A stretch of 64,000 nucleotides of DNA from contig NC_053037.3 of assembly GCF_002575655.3 (NCBI RefSeq), forward strand, positions 139,325,207-139,389,206. The letters are read 5' to 3'. This document shows positions 33,752 to 44,973 of the stretch, piece by piece. Below the pieces are notes generated by a model, which was not told the DNA's origin, searched no databases, and was given only the letters and a program-made list of their open reading frames with translations. Within the stretch, counting starts at the first letter, position 1. The number at the start of each line of letters is the position of its first letter. A program made the translations under genes and the position numbers. This DNA comes from Aegilops tauschii subsp. strangulata. Lineage: Eukaryota; Streptophyta; Magnoliopsida; Poales; Poaceae.

Positions 33752-35516
33752 TGAAGGAAATATGCCCTAGAGGCAATAATAAAGTTGTTATTTTATATTT
33801 CCTTATATCATGATAAATGTTTATTATTCATGCTAGAATTGTATTAACCGGAAACTTGATACATGTGTGGATATATAGACAAAACACTGTGTCCCTAGTA
33901 AGCCTCTACTAGACTAGCTCGTTAATCAAAGATGGTTAAGTTTCCTAGCCATAGACATGTGTTATCATTTGATGAACGGGATCACATCATTAGGAGAATG
34001 ATGTGATGGACAAGACCCATCCGTTAGCTTATCATAATGATCGCTATGTTTTATTGCTATTGCTTTCTTCATGTCATATACATATTCCTTTGACTATGAG
34101 ATTATGCAACTCCCGGATACCGGAGGAATACCTTGTGTGCTATCAAACGTGACAACGTAACTGGGTGATTATAAAGATGCACTACAGGTATCTCCGAAGG
34201 TGGTTGTTGGGTTGGCATAGATCGAGATTAGGATTTGTCACTCCGAGTTTCGGAGAGGTATCTCTGGGCCCTCTCGGTAATACACATCATGATAAGCCTT
34301 GCAAGCAATATGACTAATGAGTTAGTTACGAGATGATGTATTACGGAACGAGTAAAGAGACTTATCGGTAACGAGATTGAACTAGGTATGAAGATACCGA
34401 CGATCGAATCTCGAGCAAGTAACATACCGATGACAAGGGGGATAACGTATGTTGTCATTATGGTACGACCGATAAAGATCTTCGTAGAATATGTGGGAAC
34501 CAATACGAGCATCCAGGTTCCGCTGTTGGTTATTGACCGGAGAGGTGTCTCGGTCATGTCTACATAGTTCTCGAACCCGTAGGGTCTGCACGCTTAACGT
34601 TCGATGACGATTTTGTATTATATGAGTTATGTGATTTTGTAACCGAATGTTGTTCGGAGTCCCGGATGAGATCACATACATGACGAGGAGTCTTGAAATG
34701 GTCGAGAGGTAAAGATTCATATATTGGACGATGATATTCGGACACTGGAAGTGTTCCGGGGGTACCGGGTACATATCGGGTCACCAGAAGGGCTTTCGGG
34801 CATCCCCCAGGCAACTACATGGGCCTAATGGGCCAAGAAGGGGACATACCAGCCCCTAGGGGGCTGGTGCGCCCCATGTAGGCCAAAAAAAGGGGGAAGG
34901 AAAGAGGGGAAGAGAGAAAGGAAGGGGAGCAATTCGGCCTCCCCCTTCCTTCTCTCCTCCCTCCTCCTTCCTTCCCCCTCCGGATAAATATGGAAGGGGG
35001 GAGGCCGAATTGGGAGGCGCCCAAGTAGGATTTCTCCTACTTGGGGCGTCCCCTTGGCTGCCTCTCCTCCCCTCCAACCTAAATATATGAGGGAAGGGGG
35101 CACCGCTAGAACACACATCAACAGTTGTTAGCCGTGTGCAGCGGCCCCCTCCACAGTTTACGCCTCCGGTCATATTGTCGTAGTGCTTAGGCGAAGCCCT
35201 GCGCGGATCACTTCACCATCAACGTCACCACGCCGCCGTGCTGACGAAACTCTCCCTCGACACTTTGCTGGATCAAGAGTTCGAGGGATGTCATCGAGCT
35301 GAACGTGTGCAGAACTCGGAGGTGCCGTACGTTCGGTGCTTGATCGGTCAGAATGAGAAGAAGTTCAACTACATCAACCGCGTTGTCAAACGCTTCCGCT
35401 TTCGGTCTACGAGGGTACATGGACACACTCTCCCCCTTTCATTGCTATGCATCTCCTAGATAGATCTTGCGTGAGCGTAGGAATTTTTTTGAAATTGCAT
35501 GCTACGTTTCCCAACA
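33752..35516 (+). repeat. 5' LTR of C2
   Basis: It starts TGAAGGAAATATGCCC and ends TTTCCCAACA (1765 bp). The strongly skewed GGAAGG/CCTTCC zone at 34885-35060 contains an inverted repeat around AATTCGGCCTCCC (34929 and 35003). A TATA-like AAATATATGAGG lies at 35081-35092. Confidence 0.9.
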
Positions 35517-36789
35517 GTGGCATCCGAGCCAGGTCTATGCGTAGATGATAGGCACGAGTAGAACACAAAGAGTTGTGGGCGGTGATCGTCATACTGCTTA
35601 CCACCAATGTCTTATTTTGATTTGGCAGAATCTTTGGATGAAGCGGCCCGGACCAACCTTACATGACCACGTTCATGAGACCGGTTCCACCGACAGACAT
35701 GCAACTACTTTTGCATAAAGGTGGTTGGCGGGCGTCTGTTTCTCCAACTTTAGTTGAATCGGATTTGACTGCGGCCGGTCCTTGTTGAAGGTTAAAACAG
35801 CAAACTTGATAAATCACCGTTGTGGTTTTGATGCGTAGGTAAGAACGGTTCTTACCAGAAGCCCGTAGCAACCACGTAAAACTTGCAACAACAAAGTAGA
35901 GGACGTCTAACTTGTTTTTGGAGGGCATGTTGTGATGTGATATGGTCAAGGACATGATGTGATATACATTATCGTATGAGATGATCATGTTTTGTAAAAG
36001 TTATCGGCAACTGGCAGGAGCCTTATGGTTGTCGCTTTATTGTATGAAATTGAAACGCCATGTAATTGCTTTACTTTATCACTATGCGTTAGTGATAGTT
36101 GTAGAAGCAATAGTTGGCAAGACGACCACGACGCTACGATGGAGATCAAGGTGTCAAGCCGGTGACGATGGAGATCATGATGGTGCTTTAGAGATGGAGA
36201 TCAAAGGCACAAGATGATGATGGCCATATCATGTCACATATTTTGATTGCATGTGATGTTTATCTTTTATGCATCTTATTTTGCTTAGTACGGCGGTAGC
36301 ATTATAAGATGATCCCTTACTAAAATTTCAAGGTATAAGTGTTCACCCTGAGGATGCACTGTTGCGACAGTTTGTCGTGCTGAGACACCACGTGATTATC
36401 GGGTGTGATAAGCTCTACGTTCACATACAATGGGTGCAAGACAGTTTTGCACATGCGGAATACTCGGGTTAAACTTGATGAGCCTAGCATGTACAGACAT
36501 GACCTCGGAACACTGGAGACCGAAAAGTCGAACGTGAACCGTATAGTAGATATGATCAACATAGAGATGTTCACCATTGAACACTACTCCATCTCACGTG
36601 ATGATCGGACATGGTTTAGTTGATATGGAACACGTGATCATTTAGATGACTTGAGGGATGTCAATCTAAGTGGGAGTTCTTAAGTAATATGATTAATTGA
36701 ACTTAATTTACCATGAAGTTAGTCCTGATAGTATTTGCATATCTATGTTGTAGATCAATAGCTCGTGTATAGCTCCCCTGTTTTATTTT
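35517..36789 (+). other. C2 leader with primer binding site
   Basis: GTGGCATCCGAGCC (35517-35530) follows the LTR directly and resembles the Met-tRNA primer site. The rest is untranslated leader homologous to the Angela-type leader at 15836-16596 and 29893-30400. No coding sequence is visible. Confidence 0.8.
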
Positions 36790-37739
36790 TGATATGTTCC
36801 TAGATAAAACTAAGTTGAAAGTTGATAGTAGCAATGATGCGGACTGGGTCCGTGATCTGAGGATTATCCTCATTGCTGCACAGAAGAATTATGTCCTTGA
36901 TGCACAGCTAGGTGACAGACCTATTGCAGGAGCAGATATAGATGTTATGAACGGTTGACAAGCTCGGTATGATGACTACTTGATAGTTTAGTGCACCATG
37001 CTTTACAGCTTAGAACCGGGACTTCAAAAAATGTTTTGAACGCCATGGAGCATATGAGATGTTCCAAAGAGCTGAAAATGATATTTCAGACTCATGCCCG
37101 TGTTAAGAGGTGTGAGACCTCTGACAAGTACTTTGCCTACAAGATGGAGGAGAATAGCTCAGCTAGTGAGCATGTGCTCAGAATGTGTGGGTACTACAAT
37201 TGCTTGAATCAAGTGGGAGTTAAACTTCCAGATAAGATAGTGATTGACAGAGTTCTCTAGTCACTATCACCAAGTTACTAGAACTTCGTGATGAACTATA
37301 ATATGCAAGGGATAACGAAAACGATTCCCAAGTTCTTCGCGATGCTGAAATCGGCGAAGGTAGAAATCAAGAAATAGCATGAAGTGTTGATGGTTAAACA
37401 AGAACACTAGTTTCAAGAAAAAGGGCAAAGGGAATGAAAGGGAACTTCAAGAAGAATGGCAAGAAAGTTGCCACTCCCGTGAAAAATCCCAAAGCTAGAC
37501 CCAAACCTGAAACTGAGTGCTTCTACTCCAAAGGAAATGGTCACTCGAAGCGGAACTGCCCCAAAAACTTGGCGGATAAGAAGGATTGCAAAGTGAACAA
37601 AGGTATATTTGATATACATGTTATTGATGTGTACTTTACTAGTGTTCATAGTAGCCCCTGGGTATTTGATACCGGTTCTATTGCTAAGTTTTGTAACTTG
37701 AAACAGGAGTTGCAAAATGAACAGATACTAGTTAGGTGA
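36790..37739 (+). pseudogene. C2 gag and protease remnant
   Basis: Gag similarity to the Angela-type Copia starts near 36790 (WVRDLRIILIAA segment) and is interrupted by several stops and frameshifts. Longer open pieces are 36991-37260 and 37434-37739. The zinc knuckle reads CFYSKGNGHSKRNC, so its second Cys has become Ser and zinc binding should be lost. The protease segment WVFDTGS is intact in sequence but not in a complete ORF. Confidence 0.85.
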
Positions 37740-37927
37740 TGATGTGTGTTGGAAGTGATTCCAAGGTTGATAAGATCATCATCGCACACTCCCTTTACCT
37801 TCGGGATTAGTGTTGAACCTAAAATAAATGTTATTTGGTGTTTGCGTTGAGCATGAATATGATTGGATCATGTTTGTTGTAATACGATTATTCATTTAAG
37901 TCAAAGAATAATTGTTGTTATGTTTAC

Positions 37928-38863
37928 ATGAATAAAACCTTCTATGGTCATACACTCAATATAAATGGTTTATTGAATCTCGATCGTAGTAATACACATA
38001 TTCATAATATTGATGCCAAAAGATGCAAAGTTGATAATGATAATGCAACATATTTGTGGCACTGCCGTTTAGGTCATATTGGTGTAAAGCGCATGAAGAA
38101 ACTCCATACAGATGGACTTTTGGAATCACTTAATTATGAATCATTTGATGCTTGTAAACCATGCCTCATGGGCAAGATGACTAAAACTCCGTTCTCTGGA
38201 ACAATGGAGCGAGACACTGACTTATTGGAAATAATACATACCGATGTAAGCGGTCCGATGAGTGTTGAGGCTCGTGGCAGGTATCATTATTTTCTGACCT
38301 TCACAGATGATTTGAGCAGATATGGATATATCTACTTGATGAAACACAAGTCTGAAACATTTGAAAAGTTCAAAGAATTTCAGAGTGAAGTGGAGAATCA
38401 TCATAACAAGAAAATAAAGTTTCTACTATCTGACCACGGAGGCGAATATTTGAGTTACGAGTTTGGCCTTCATTTAAAACAATGTGTGTCCGAACGTCGT
38501 AACCATACTTTATTGGATATGGTGCGATCTATGATGTCTTTTACCAATTTACCACTATCGTTTTGGGGTTATGCATTAGAGACAGCTGCATTCATGTTAA
38601 ATAGGTCACCATCTAAATCTGTTGAGACGACACCGTATGAACTATGGTTTGGCAAGAAACCTAAGCTGTCGTTTCTTAAAGTTTGGGGTTGTGTTGCTTA
38701 TGTGAAAAAGTTTCAGCCTGATAAGCTCAAACCCAAATTGGAGAAGTGCGTCTTCATAGGATACCCAAAAGAAACTGTTGGGTACACCTTCTATCATAGA
38801 TCCGAAGGCAATATCTTTGTTGCTAAGAATGGATCTATTATGACCGGCATATTAGGGGCTTAG
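37928..38863 (+). pseudogene. C2 integrase fragment fused to the E1 LTR
   Basis: The frame covers the GAG-pre-integrase part (YLWHCRLGHIG) and the integrase core (TDDLSRYGYIYL, SDHGGEYLS and VSERRNHTLLDM segments). Compared with the homologous protein at 12866-15835, about 16 residues between HLKQC and VSERRN are missing in frame, removing the TPPGTPQ motif beside the catalytic Glu. The last residues (after VAKNGS) are translated from the E1 LTR, so the stop codon belongs to E1. Confidence 0.85.
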
Positions 38864-39204
38864 CCCAGTGGGCTGTGGCCCAAGTTATCTTATCGTTATT
38901 AGGGGCTTAGCCCAATTATCTTATCGTTATTAGGGTCGTTTGCTTAGGAGTCAAGTAAATCTCTCTATATAAGGAGAGGAGATGTATCAATCTAATCAAG
39001 CAAGAAGCAATCATTATTTGCTCGGCTTCCCTTAGGGAGCCGGGAGACCTAAACCCTAGCCGCCTCTTGCGCCGCCGCTGCCGCCTCTTCTCCACCATGC
39101 AAGGACGGCGCCCAGCCGCCGGCCGCCGCGCCCTCGTCCTCGTCTTCCTCCATCTTTCCCCTACAATGTCGGCCCTAGAACCGGCAGAACCCTAGCTCCT
39201 AACA
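38836..39204 (+). repeat. 5' LTR of E1
   Basis: It begins TATTATGACCGG (the other copies begin TGTTATGACCGG) and ends CTCCTAACA. TATATAAG (38966-38973) lies between CTCTC and GAGAG arms. The U3 part contains a short tandem repeat of GGGGCTTAGCCCA with TTATCTTATCGTTATTA. The primer site TTGGTATCAGGTAGC follows at 39207-39221. Confidence 0.85.
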
Positions 39205-39233
39205 CCTTGGTATCAGGTAGCTCGGTTTTGACC

Positions 39234-40948
39234 ATGTCTGCACCACCACCAATCCCGCCGCTGCCCACCACCACCGCACCGCCACCAATCCCCTCCACGG
39301 CGCCGCTGGCCCTCCCCACTGCGCTGCTGGGCTCCACCGCCGGCGCCTCTACCGGCCAGTCGCCGCCCTCCTCCACGGGTCCGTGCCACCACCCTCCACC
39401 GCGCCGCTGGTCTACTCCCCGGCGGAGATGACCGGCGTCCTCAACGATCTCGTCACCGCCGTCCAGGGGATACGGCTATACCTAGCCGGCTCCTACGGGC
39501 CACCGCCGGCCGCCGCGACCGGCCCAGCCGCCCTGCCGTGGTATTCGGCACCCGCGGCGCCGACCGGGCCTCTACACCACCACTGGCCGCTTCAGCCGCC
39601 GCCCGCTGCCGCCCCAATGACCGCAGTGGCCGGCGCCGGCCCTCGCCGCCACCGCCCTGGCAGCACTGGTAGCTGTCGCACCCCGGGGCCAGCGCGACGC
39701 TGGTCGGGCCGCTGCCGCTACAGCCAGCCCCAGCCACCGCCCCGATCTGGCCACAATGGCCGGCCGCGGCCATCGCCGCGCCCACCGCCTCTGCCGTTTC
39801 CAGGCAGCAGCAGCTGCCGCTGCCGGCGCCTCCGCCGCCCAGCACCGGGCTGACTACAACCGCGCCGGCGGGTGTGCCAATTCAGCAAGTGCGGTTCCCG
39901 CCCTCGCCGTCCCAGCTTCCGGCCTGGTTGTCGGGACGTTACCGCCGCCAGTCTACACCATGGTCGCGGACCAGCTGGTGCCCTCCCTGCCGTACGGCGG
40001 GCCCTCCAGCTCCGTGGGTTTCCATGCTGGCTTCGACGGGCCACCGCTTTCCAGCGGACCACCCGTGCACACCGGACCAACGCCATCCTCTTCGCTGCTC
40101 CGTACCGCCGAGCCGTACACTCACGGTGGTCATGCTCAGACACCGCCCTGCTTCGCCAAGCTCGCCTTCGCCACCTACGACGGCGCCGAGGACCCCCTCA
40201 ACTGGCTCAACCAGTGCGAGCAGTTCTTCCGGGGGCAACGGGCGCTTGCGTCGGACCGCACCTGGCACGCCTCTTATCACCTCCGCGGCGCCGCACAGAC
40301 GTGGTACTACGCCCTCGAGCAGGACGAGGGCGGCATGCCCCCATGGGAGCGTTTTTTCGAGTTCTGCCTCCTTCGCTTCGGACTGTCGATACGTGGGAGC
40401 CGGCTGGCGGAGTTGGGCCGCCTTCCCTTCACCTCTACGGTGCAGGACTACACCGACCGCTTTCAGGCCCTGGCGTGCCACGCGTCTAGCGTGACGGCTC
40501 ACCAGCGGGCCGAACTCTTCGTCGGCGGTGTGCCAGATCATATCCGCGTGGACGTCGAGCTGCAGGGACCCAGGACCTCCAGACGGCCATGTACTACGCC
40601 CACGCATTTGAGCGCCGCACGGTGGCCATCCAGCAGGCATCACCGTCCCGGGCCGCTGGGCCGCCTCCCTGGCCGGATGTTCCCGCGCAGGGTTGGCCTG
40701 CTCAGGCTTCCACGGTACCCCTTGCCATGACCGTGGCCCGCCCGTTCTGCCGGCTCACCTCGGCCGAGCTACTCGAGCGTCGCCGCCAAGGGTTGTGCTT
40801 CAACTGCGAAGAGACCTACATGCCCGGCCACGTCTGCCCCCGACTCTTCTACCTGGAGGCTGTAGACTACATTGAGGAGGATGCCGTCGCCACCGGGCTC
40901 GGCGACCTGGCTGCCCCAGCTGTCGCGGAGGTGTTTGACGCTGGTTGA
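39234..40948 (+). pseudogene. E1 gag (capsid and zinc knuckle), frameshifted
   Basis: The ATG at 39234 opens a Pro/Ala-rich leader. After at least two frameshifts (before 39383 and before 39756) a long frame carries the retrotransposon gag domain, with FATYDGAEDPLNWLNQCEQFF, the AAQTWYYALEQ segment and the RLPFTSTVQDYTDRF segment. Another frameshift near 40570 leads to 40589-40948, which holds the zinc knuckle CFNCEETYMPGHVC and the stop at 40946-40948. Gag forms the particle and binds the RNA. As it stands E1 cannot make a full protein. Confidence 0.85.
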
Positions 40949-40984
40949 TCACCTCGAGGAGTTCAGCAAGCGCTTCCTCGCCTT

Positions 40985-41004
40985 ACAGCTCGAGGACGAG
41001 CTGT
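40985..41004 (+). other. Stem-loop before the 3' LTR of E1
   Basis: An 8-bp perfect stem (ACAGCTCG / CGAGCTGT) encloses an AGGA loop, 19 nt before the 3' LTR. It lies in the pol-tail coding sequence QLEDEL. The purine tract GGCGGGGAGAAG follows. Confidence 0.8.
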
Positions 41005-41023
41005 TTGTGCAGGCGGGGAGAAG

Positions 41024-41370
41024 TGTTATGACCGGCATATTAGGGACTTAGCCCAGTGGGCTATGGCCCAAGTTATCTTATCGTTATTAGGGGCTTAGCC
41101 CAATTATCTTATCGTTATTAGGGTCGTTTGCTTAGGAGTCAAGTAAACCTCTCTATATAAGGAGAGGAGATGTATCAATCTAATCAAGCAAGAAGCAATC
41201 ACTATTTGCTCGGCTTCCCTTAGGGAGCCGGGAGACCTAAACCCTAGCCGCCTCTTGCGCCGCCGCCGCCTCTTCTCCACCACGCAAGGACGGCGCCCAG
41301 CCGCCGGCCGCCGCGCCCTCGTCCTCGTCTTCCTACATCTTTCCCCTACAATCTCGGCCTTAGAACCGGC
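41024..41370 (+). repeat. 3' LTR of E1 (3' end lost)
   Basis: It begins TGTTATGACCGG and follows the 5' LTR until 41370, where sequence turns into the mosaic. About 20 bases of the expected end are missing. Confidence 0.8.
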
Positions 41371-41870
41371 ATGTCTAGGTAGAAACGGGCTGGGCTGGCG
41401 GTATAGCCCGCTCAGTGTTCTGACCGGCATATACCATCCCTCGCAAGCGACCCATCCCATCGCTAAACCCCTAATGTGCCGGTCATAACATCCCGGGTTC
41501 TGGACAGCGGTATGGCCTGGGTTGTAGGGTTAGGTCTCCCGGGTTCAGCAAGCGCTTCCCCACCTTACAGCTCGAGGACGAGCTGTTTGTGCAGGCGGAG
41601 AGAAGTGTTATGACCGGCACATTAGGGGTTTAGCCCAGTGCCCCCGCTGTCCAGAACCCGAGATGCTGTCCAGAACCTGGCCCAGGCCCATTAGCCCGCA
41701 GTGTTATGTCTTCGCCGCCGCCCATCCCGTTGCTAAACCCCTAATGTGCCGGTCATAACATCCCGGGTTCTGGACAGCGGTATGGCCTGGGTTGTAGGGT
41801 TAGGTCTCCAGGCTCTCTAAGGGCACCCCATCTCAAATAACGCTAGAACTCGAGACATGATTGTTGCGGG
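41371..41870. repeat. Mosaic of rearranged E-type fragments
   Basis: About 500 bp made of short pieces. They include inverted LTR ends (GTGCCGGTCATAACA at 41477-41490 and 41747-41760), a direct pol tail with stem-loop (41567-41586) and LTR start (41606), and two copies of one 78-bp segment (41462-41539 and 41732-41809) that look identical. CTGTCCAGAACC pieces (from about 41646) are inverted relative to GGTTCTGGACAG pieces in the 78-bp segment. No coding sequence. Confidence 0.75.
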
Positions 41871-41969
41871 ATTTCCTTCTTAATTCTTGCTTGATTAGAT
41901 TAATACATCTCCTCTCTTTATATAGAGAGGTTTACTTGACTCCCAAGCAAGGCTTACTTGACCCCTAAG
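41871..41969 (-). repeat. 3' LTR of M1, distal fragment
   Basis: This matches 55559 onward of the M1 5' LTR. The last 79 nt of the LTR (the counterpart of 55480-55558) are missing and replaced by the mosaic. G2 inserted at 41970, and the LTR resumes at 53938-54005. Confidence 0.85.
41965..41969. repeat. Target site duplication CTAAG (left) of G2
   Basis: CTAAG flanks G2 at 41965-41969 and 53933-53937. The restored sequence matches the uninterrupted M1 5' LTR around 55655. Confidence 0.95.
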
Positions 41970-43250
41970 TGTGACACCCAAAAATTTTATTTGGCTTTTT
42001 TTCAAACTTTTATTTGATTTGAGGGATGTTATTTAAAATTTTCTGAAGTACTCTCCCTCTCAAAATATTTTCTTTTATGACTAATGTTTTGTTTGGATTC
42101 ACCCAAGACTTGATTTTTGGTCTTGGAGGTTTTTCCATCTTATGTGGACTCAAACCCAAATGTTTTTCATTTGGGAAATTTCTTTTGAAAATGTTTTAAA
42201 ATAGCCCTATGGCATTTGGAGTGATCTTTTCCCCCTTTTCAAAATCTCTTCTTGCCATGACATGAGTGGAAATCCCCTCCCATAAGCCATTCCCCATCTT
42301 TGTGTCAAGATATACTTCAAATCCAGCAAGTTGAACCTCCCCATGATTTTTCTTCCATTTATTTCTTATCAAAAATATTTTCTGCCTTCTATTTTGATCC
42401 TTGGAGGTTTACAAAGGAACTACCTTTTCTCCTTTGAGTTTGGCCTCCAAACAAGTTTCCCTGGCTAGTCCTTAGAGCCCTCAACCAAGATCCATGATGA
42501 TCCACTGGTCTCCAGTTCAAATATTTCAAATTGTACTTGCTGCAAGTTTGGACCTCATTTGCCAAATTTGATGAAATTCATTTGATTCCTCCTCCTAAAA
42601 ATCTGAGAAAATTCAGGTAGCCTCTGGGTGCATTGAGAGGTCACCTCACCAAGTCCCAGCTCCAGAATTTTTTTTCTTCATGCCAAATCATTTCGTCGAG
42701 CACTTGAAGGGCACTGTTTCTGTCAGGTTCAGAAGTTCAGTTAACAGTTTCAGGAACTACTGTCGTTTTCTTCAGAACTCCTTCTCGATCTCGCCAGTAC
42801 CGCGGTGGCGCCTTGCGCCCTGTTCTCTCCTCCTTATCCCTGCGCCGCATGATCTCCTGGAGGCTTGCGGACATCGGCGATGAGCAGGAGGAGGTGCGCC
42901 ACCCCGTGAGCGACGGCAGCAGCGGCTTTTGTGGCTGCCAGAGAGGCGCAGCATTGGCCGGCGCCGCCCAAGCCACCCGAGGCCGCCGCGTGGCCATCCA
43001 CTCACCCGTGCACGCTGCCATCCTTCATCGTGAACTGGTAGGCGCGGAGCACGCTCTCTGCCGCCGCCGTGCCCGTACGGCTGCCCCATCGAGGATCGAT
43101 GCATTATGCCTAGCCCGACCAAAGTTTAGTGGGGGAACGGCACCAGTGATCCTCCCTGATGGTGCCTAGCCGCTTAAACCCCCTGCCCAACCTCTGCCTC
43201 GCCGTAATCGCTCGCCGGAGCTACCCCGTTCACGGCCACCCCCTCGGATC

Positions 43251-43261
43251 GCCTATAAAAG
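43251..43261 (+). promoter_or_regulatory. TATA box in the G2 LTR
   Basis: CCTATAAAAGG lies in a GC-rich setting, followed about 30 bases later by a C-rich leader with CACC repeats. The 3' LTR repeats it near 51133. This is the best core promoter in the G2 LTR and would place the exon-like blocks downstream of transcription start. Confidence 0.6.
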
Positions 43262-44044
43262 GAGGCCCCGAGCTCGAACTTGAACCCACACCACCTCTGC
43301 ACTCCACCAATACCACGCCAAGCCACTGGAAGAGCCCCGAGAGAGCCTTCTTCCCCAACTCCGGCCGCCTCGACCCGCCACGGGACCCAGCTCGATTCGC
43401 TCCCGTGCGTGCACCTCTACCCCTCAGCTCTTGCCAGTAGCTTCCTAGTACATCCACTCTCCTGACCCGCGCTTCAATTTGGAGTTTGCAGCACCCACCG
43501 GAGTTCTCCACCATCGCCCGAACCACCGTCCGCCAGAGAAAGTGTCGCCGTCGACGTGGTGCTCTCCGACGGCCAAGTCCACCACCCACCGACACGGAAG
43601 AACACACTAAACCTCTTGGTACCCTCCGATCTCCCTGCCTCGCCGTGGTTCAACGCCGGCGACCACCGCAGCCTTCGGGCGCCGGCGAAGTTTTAAACCT
43701 GACGTGTGGGACCCCCCCGTCAGCCTCTCTTCTATTTCCCTCTCGAACCGTTTTCTGATGGCGCCTTCGGGCAAAATGCGTCTTCTCTTTGGGCTGGCGC
43801 ATTTCTTTCCGAATCGTTTTCTGTTTTCTCAGTTAAGTCCCTGGTTCTTTTCTGTTTCATCACAGATTAGTCCCTGGACTAAAACCCTTATATCTTTTTA
43901 ATAAAAGATGATTTTTGATTGATTCTTTTTCTGTCAGTCTTATAATTTTGCCTAGATTTTATAGTATTTATTTGGAATAATTTTGGAACAATTTTTATGC
44001 ACGCGATGATTTTCACGTTAGTGTACGGTTTCGCTATACCGTAG

Positions 44045-44095
44045 GTTCCGGAGCCGCGAACTTCGCCGAGCTAGACTCCGACTTCTCCGAACCAG
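44045..44095 (+). other. Exon-like block x in the G2 LTR
   Basis: ATACCGTAG precedes 51 nt reading as 2 bases, 16 codons with many Glu, Asp and Ser, and 1 base, ending CCAG before GCAAGC. The 3' LTR copy (51928-51990) is 12 nt longer, exactly four codons, so the frame is kept. The phases match block x of G1. Confidence 0.45.
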
Positions 44096-44973
44096 GCAAG
44101 CATGTTTGAACCTTTGATATGATAGGTGTTTTGCATGTTTGCTTGAATGGTGGTGCATGGCATATGAGCATCGGTGAGTATCTCGTTGCATGCAAGGCAA
44201 CTATCCGTGTGTTCCGAAGTTACCGTGGTCTTTGATGAAAGATGACCTGATCATGTGGTGACATGAAAGGTAGTGAGGTGGTATTGTTGTAGCAAGCCAG
44301 CCTTACGTCATCCGTTAAACTCCGACGTTAACGTGGACTGAGTCACGTTACCGTCCCTTCCTTTTCGTGCTGCCACATGTTTTCTGCAAAGAATACGGTT
44401 TAGTAAGTTGTTAACCTCTTTCCTTGTACACACCAAATAGAGGGGCCGGGATGAGGGTTCCATGGCCCTGGATTAAAGCCAGTCATCCGGTCAGGGGGCA
44501 TGGGTGTTTCGGTTGGGACCGAGAGGGGGGCACCCCTTAGAGCGCGCGGTATAAATTTGATCCCATGCTACGCGAGGTTGTAGCCTCCCCGTCTCAAGGT
44601 TTTTCTTGAACGCTGCCGAGGGTGATTCCTGGCATCGGAATGTTGAATGGGTGTGTACTGGTTAGATGTGTTTCTCCTAAAACACCGTAAACGGAACTAG
44701 TCCCTTGTGACTACTGAAATCCGTTGGCTGTGGTTAAATAGTACAAACTCTACAGAGTCAAATCTTTCCGAGTCATCGTGTCCATGGTCAAGGACCGTGG
44801 CCAACTTATCCATATCCGTGTCAGTTCCTATGTCAGTCTCCATGGTAAATCCCCGGTGAACAAGTCCGAGTGGTAAACCCGGTTAAATTGTTATTCCTGT
44901 GGATGGACTAACCTTTTATTTATCTCGTACTTGAAATGATTTATATTCTTGAGCTACTGAATTATTAAGTTAT

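Larger units (their letters stand above)
33752..38835 (+). mobile_element. C2, truncated WIS/Angela-type Copia
   Basis: C2 has a complete 5' LTR, a primer site, decayed gag and an integrase fragment, then stops abruptly at 38835 where E1 begins. Reverse transcriptase, RNase H and the 3' LTR are absent, and no Copia sequence resumes after E1. Its proteins are close relatives of the Angela-type polyprotein at 12866-15835. Confidence 0.9.
38836..41370 (+). mobile_element. E1, small non-autonomous Gypsy element (gag plus pol tail)
   Basis: E1 has a 369-bp 5' LTR, a Met-type primer site, a Gypsy gag, a short piece of the very end of pol, a stem-loop, a purine tract and a 3' LTR. Protease, RT, RNase H and integrase are absent. 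The gag-to-pol-tail junction near 40930-40948 is the same in E2, E3 and E4, so the deletion happened in a common ancestor that then multiplied. The 3' LTR is cut at 41370 by a mosaic region, so no target duplication can be read. Confidence 0.85.

Noticed and set aside
39453..40643. Minus-strand frames opposite the E1 gag
   Set aside because: They are antisense shadows of the GC-rich gag; no conserved protein features.
42680..43901. Plus- and minus-strand ORFs of 60-125 residues in the G2 LTRs (repeated at 50562-51783)
   Set aside because: They are identical in both LTRs only because the LTRs are young. No domain or plausible codon structure; one may belong to the leader of the spliced unit but I cannot show it.
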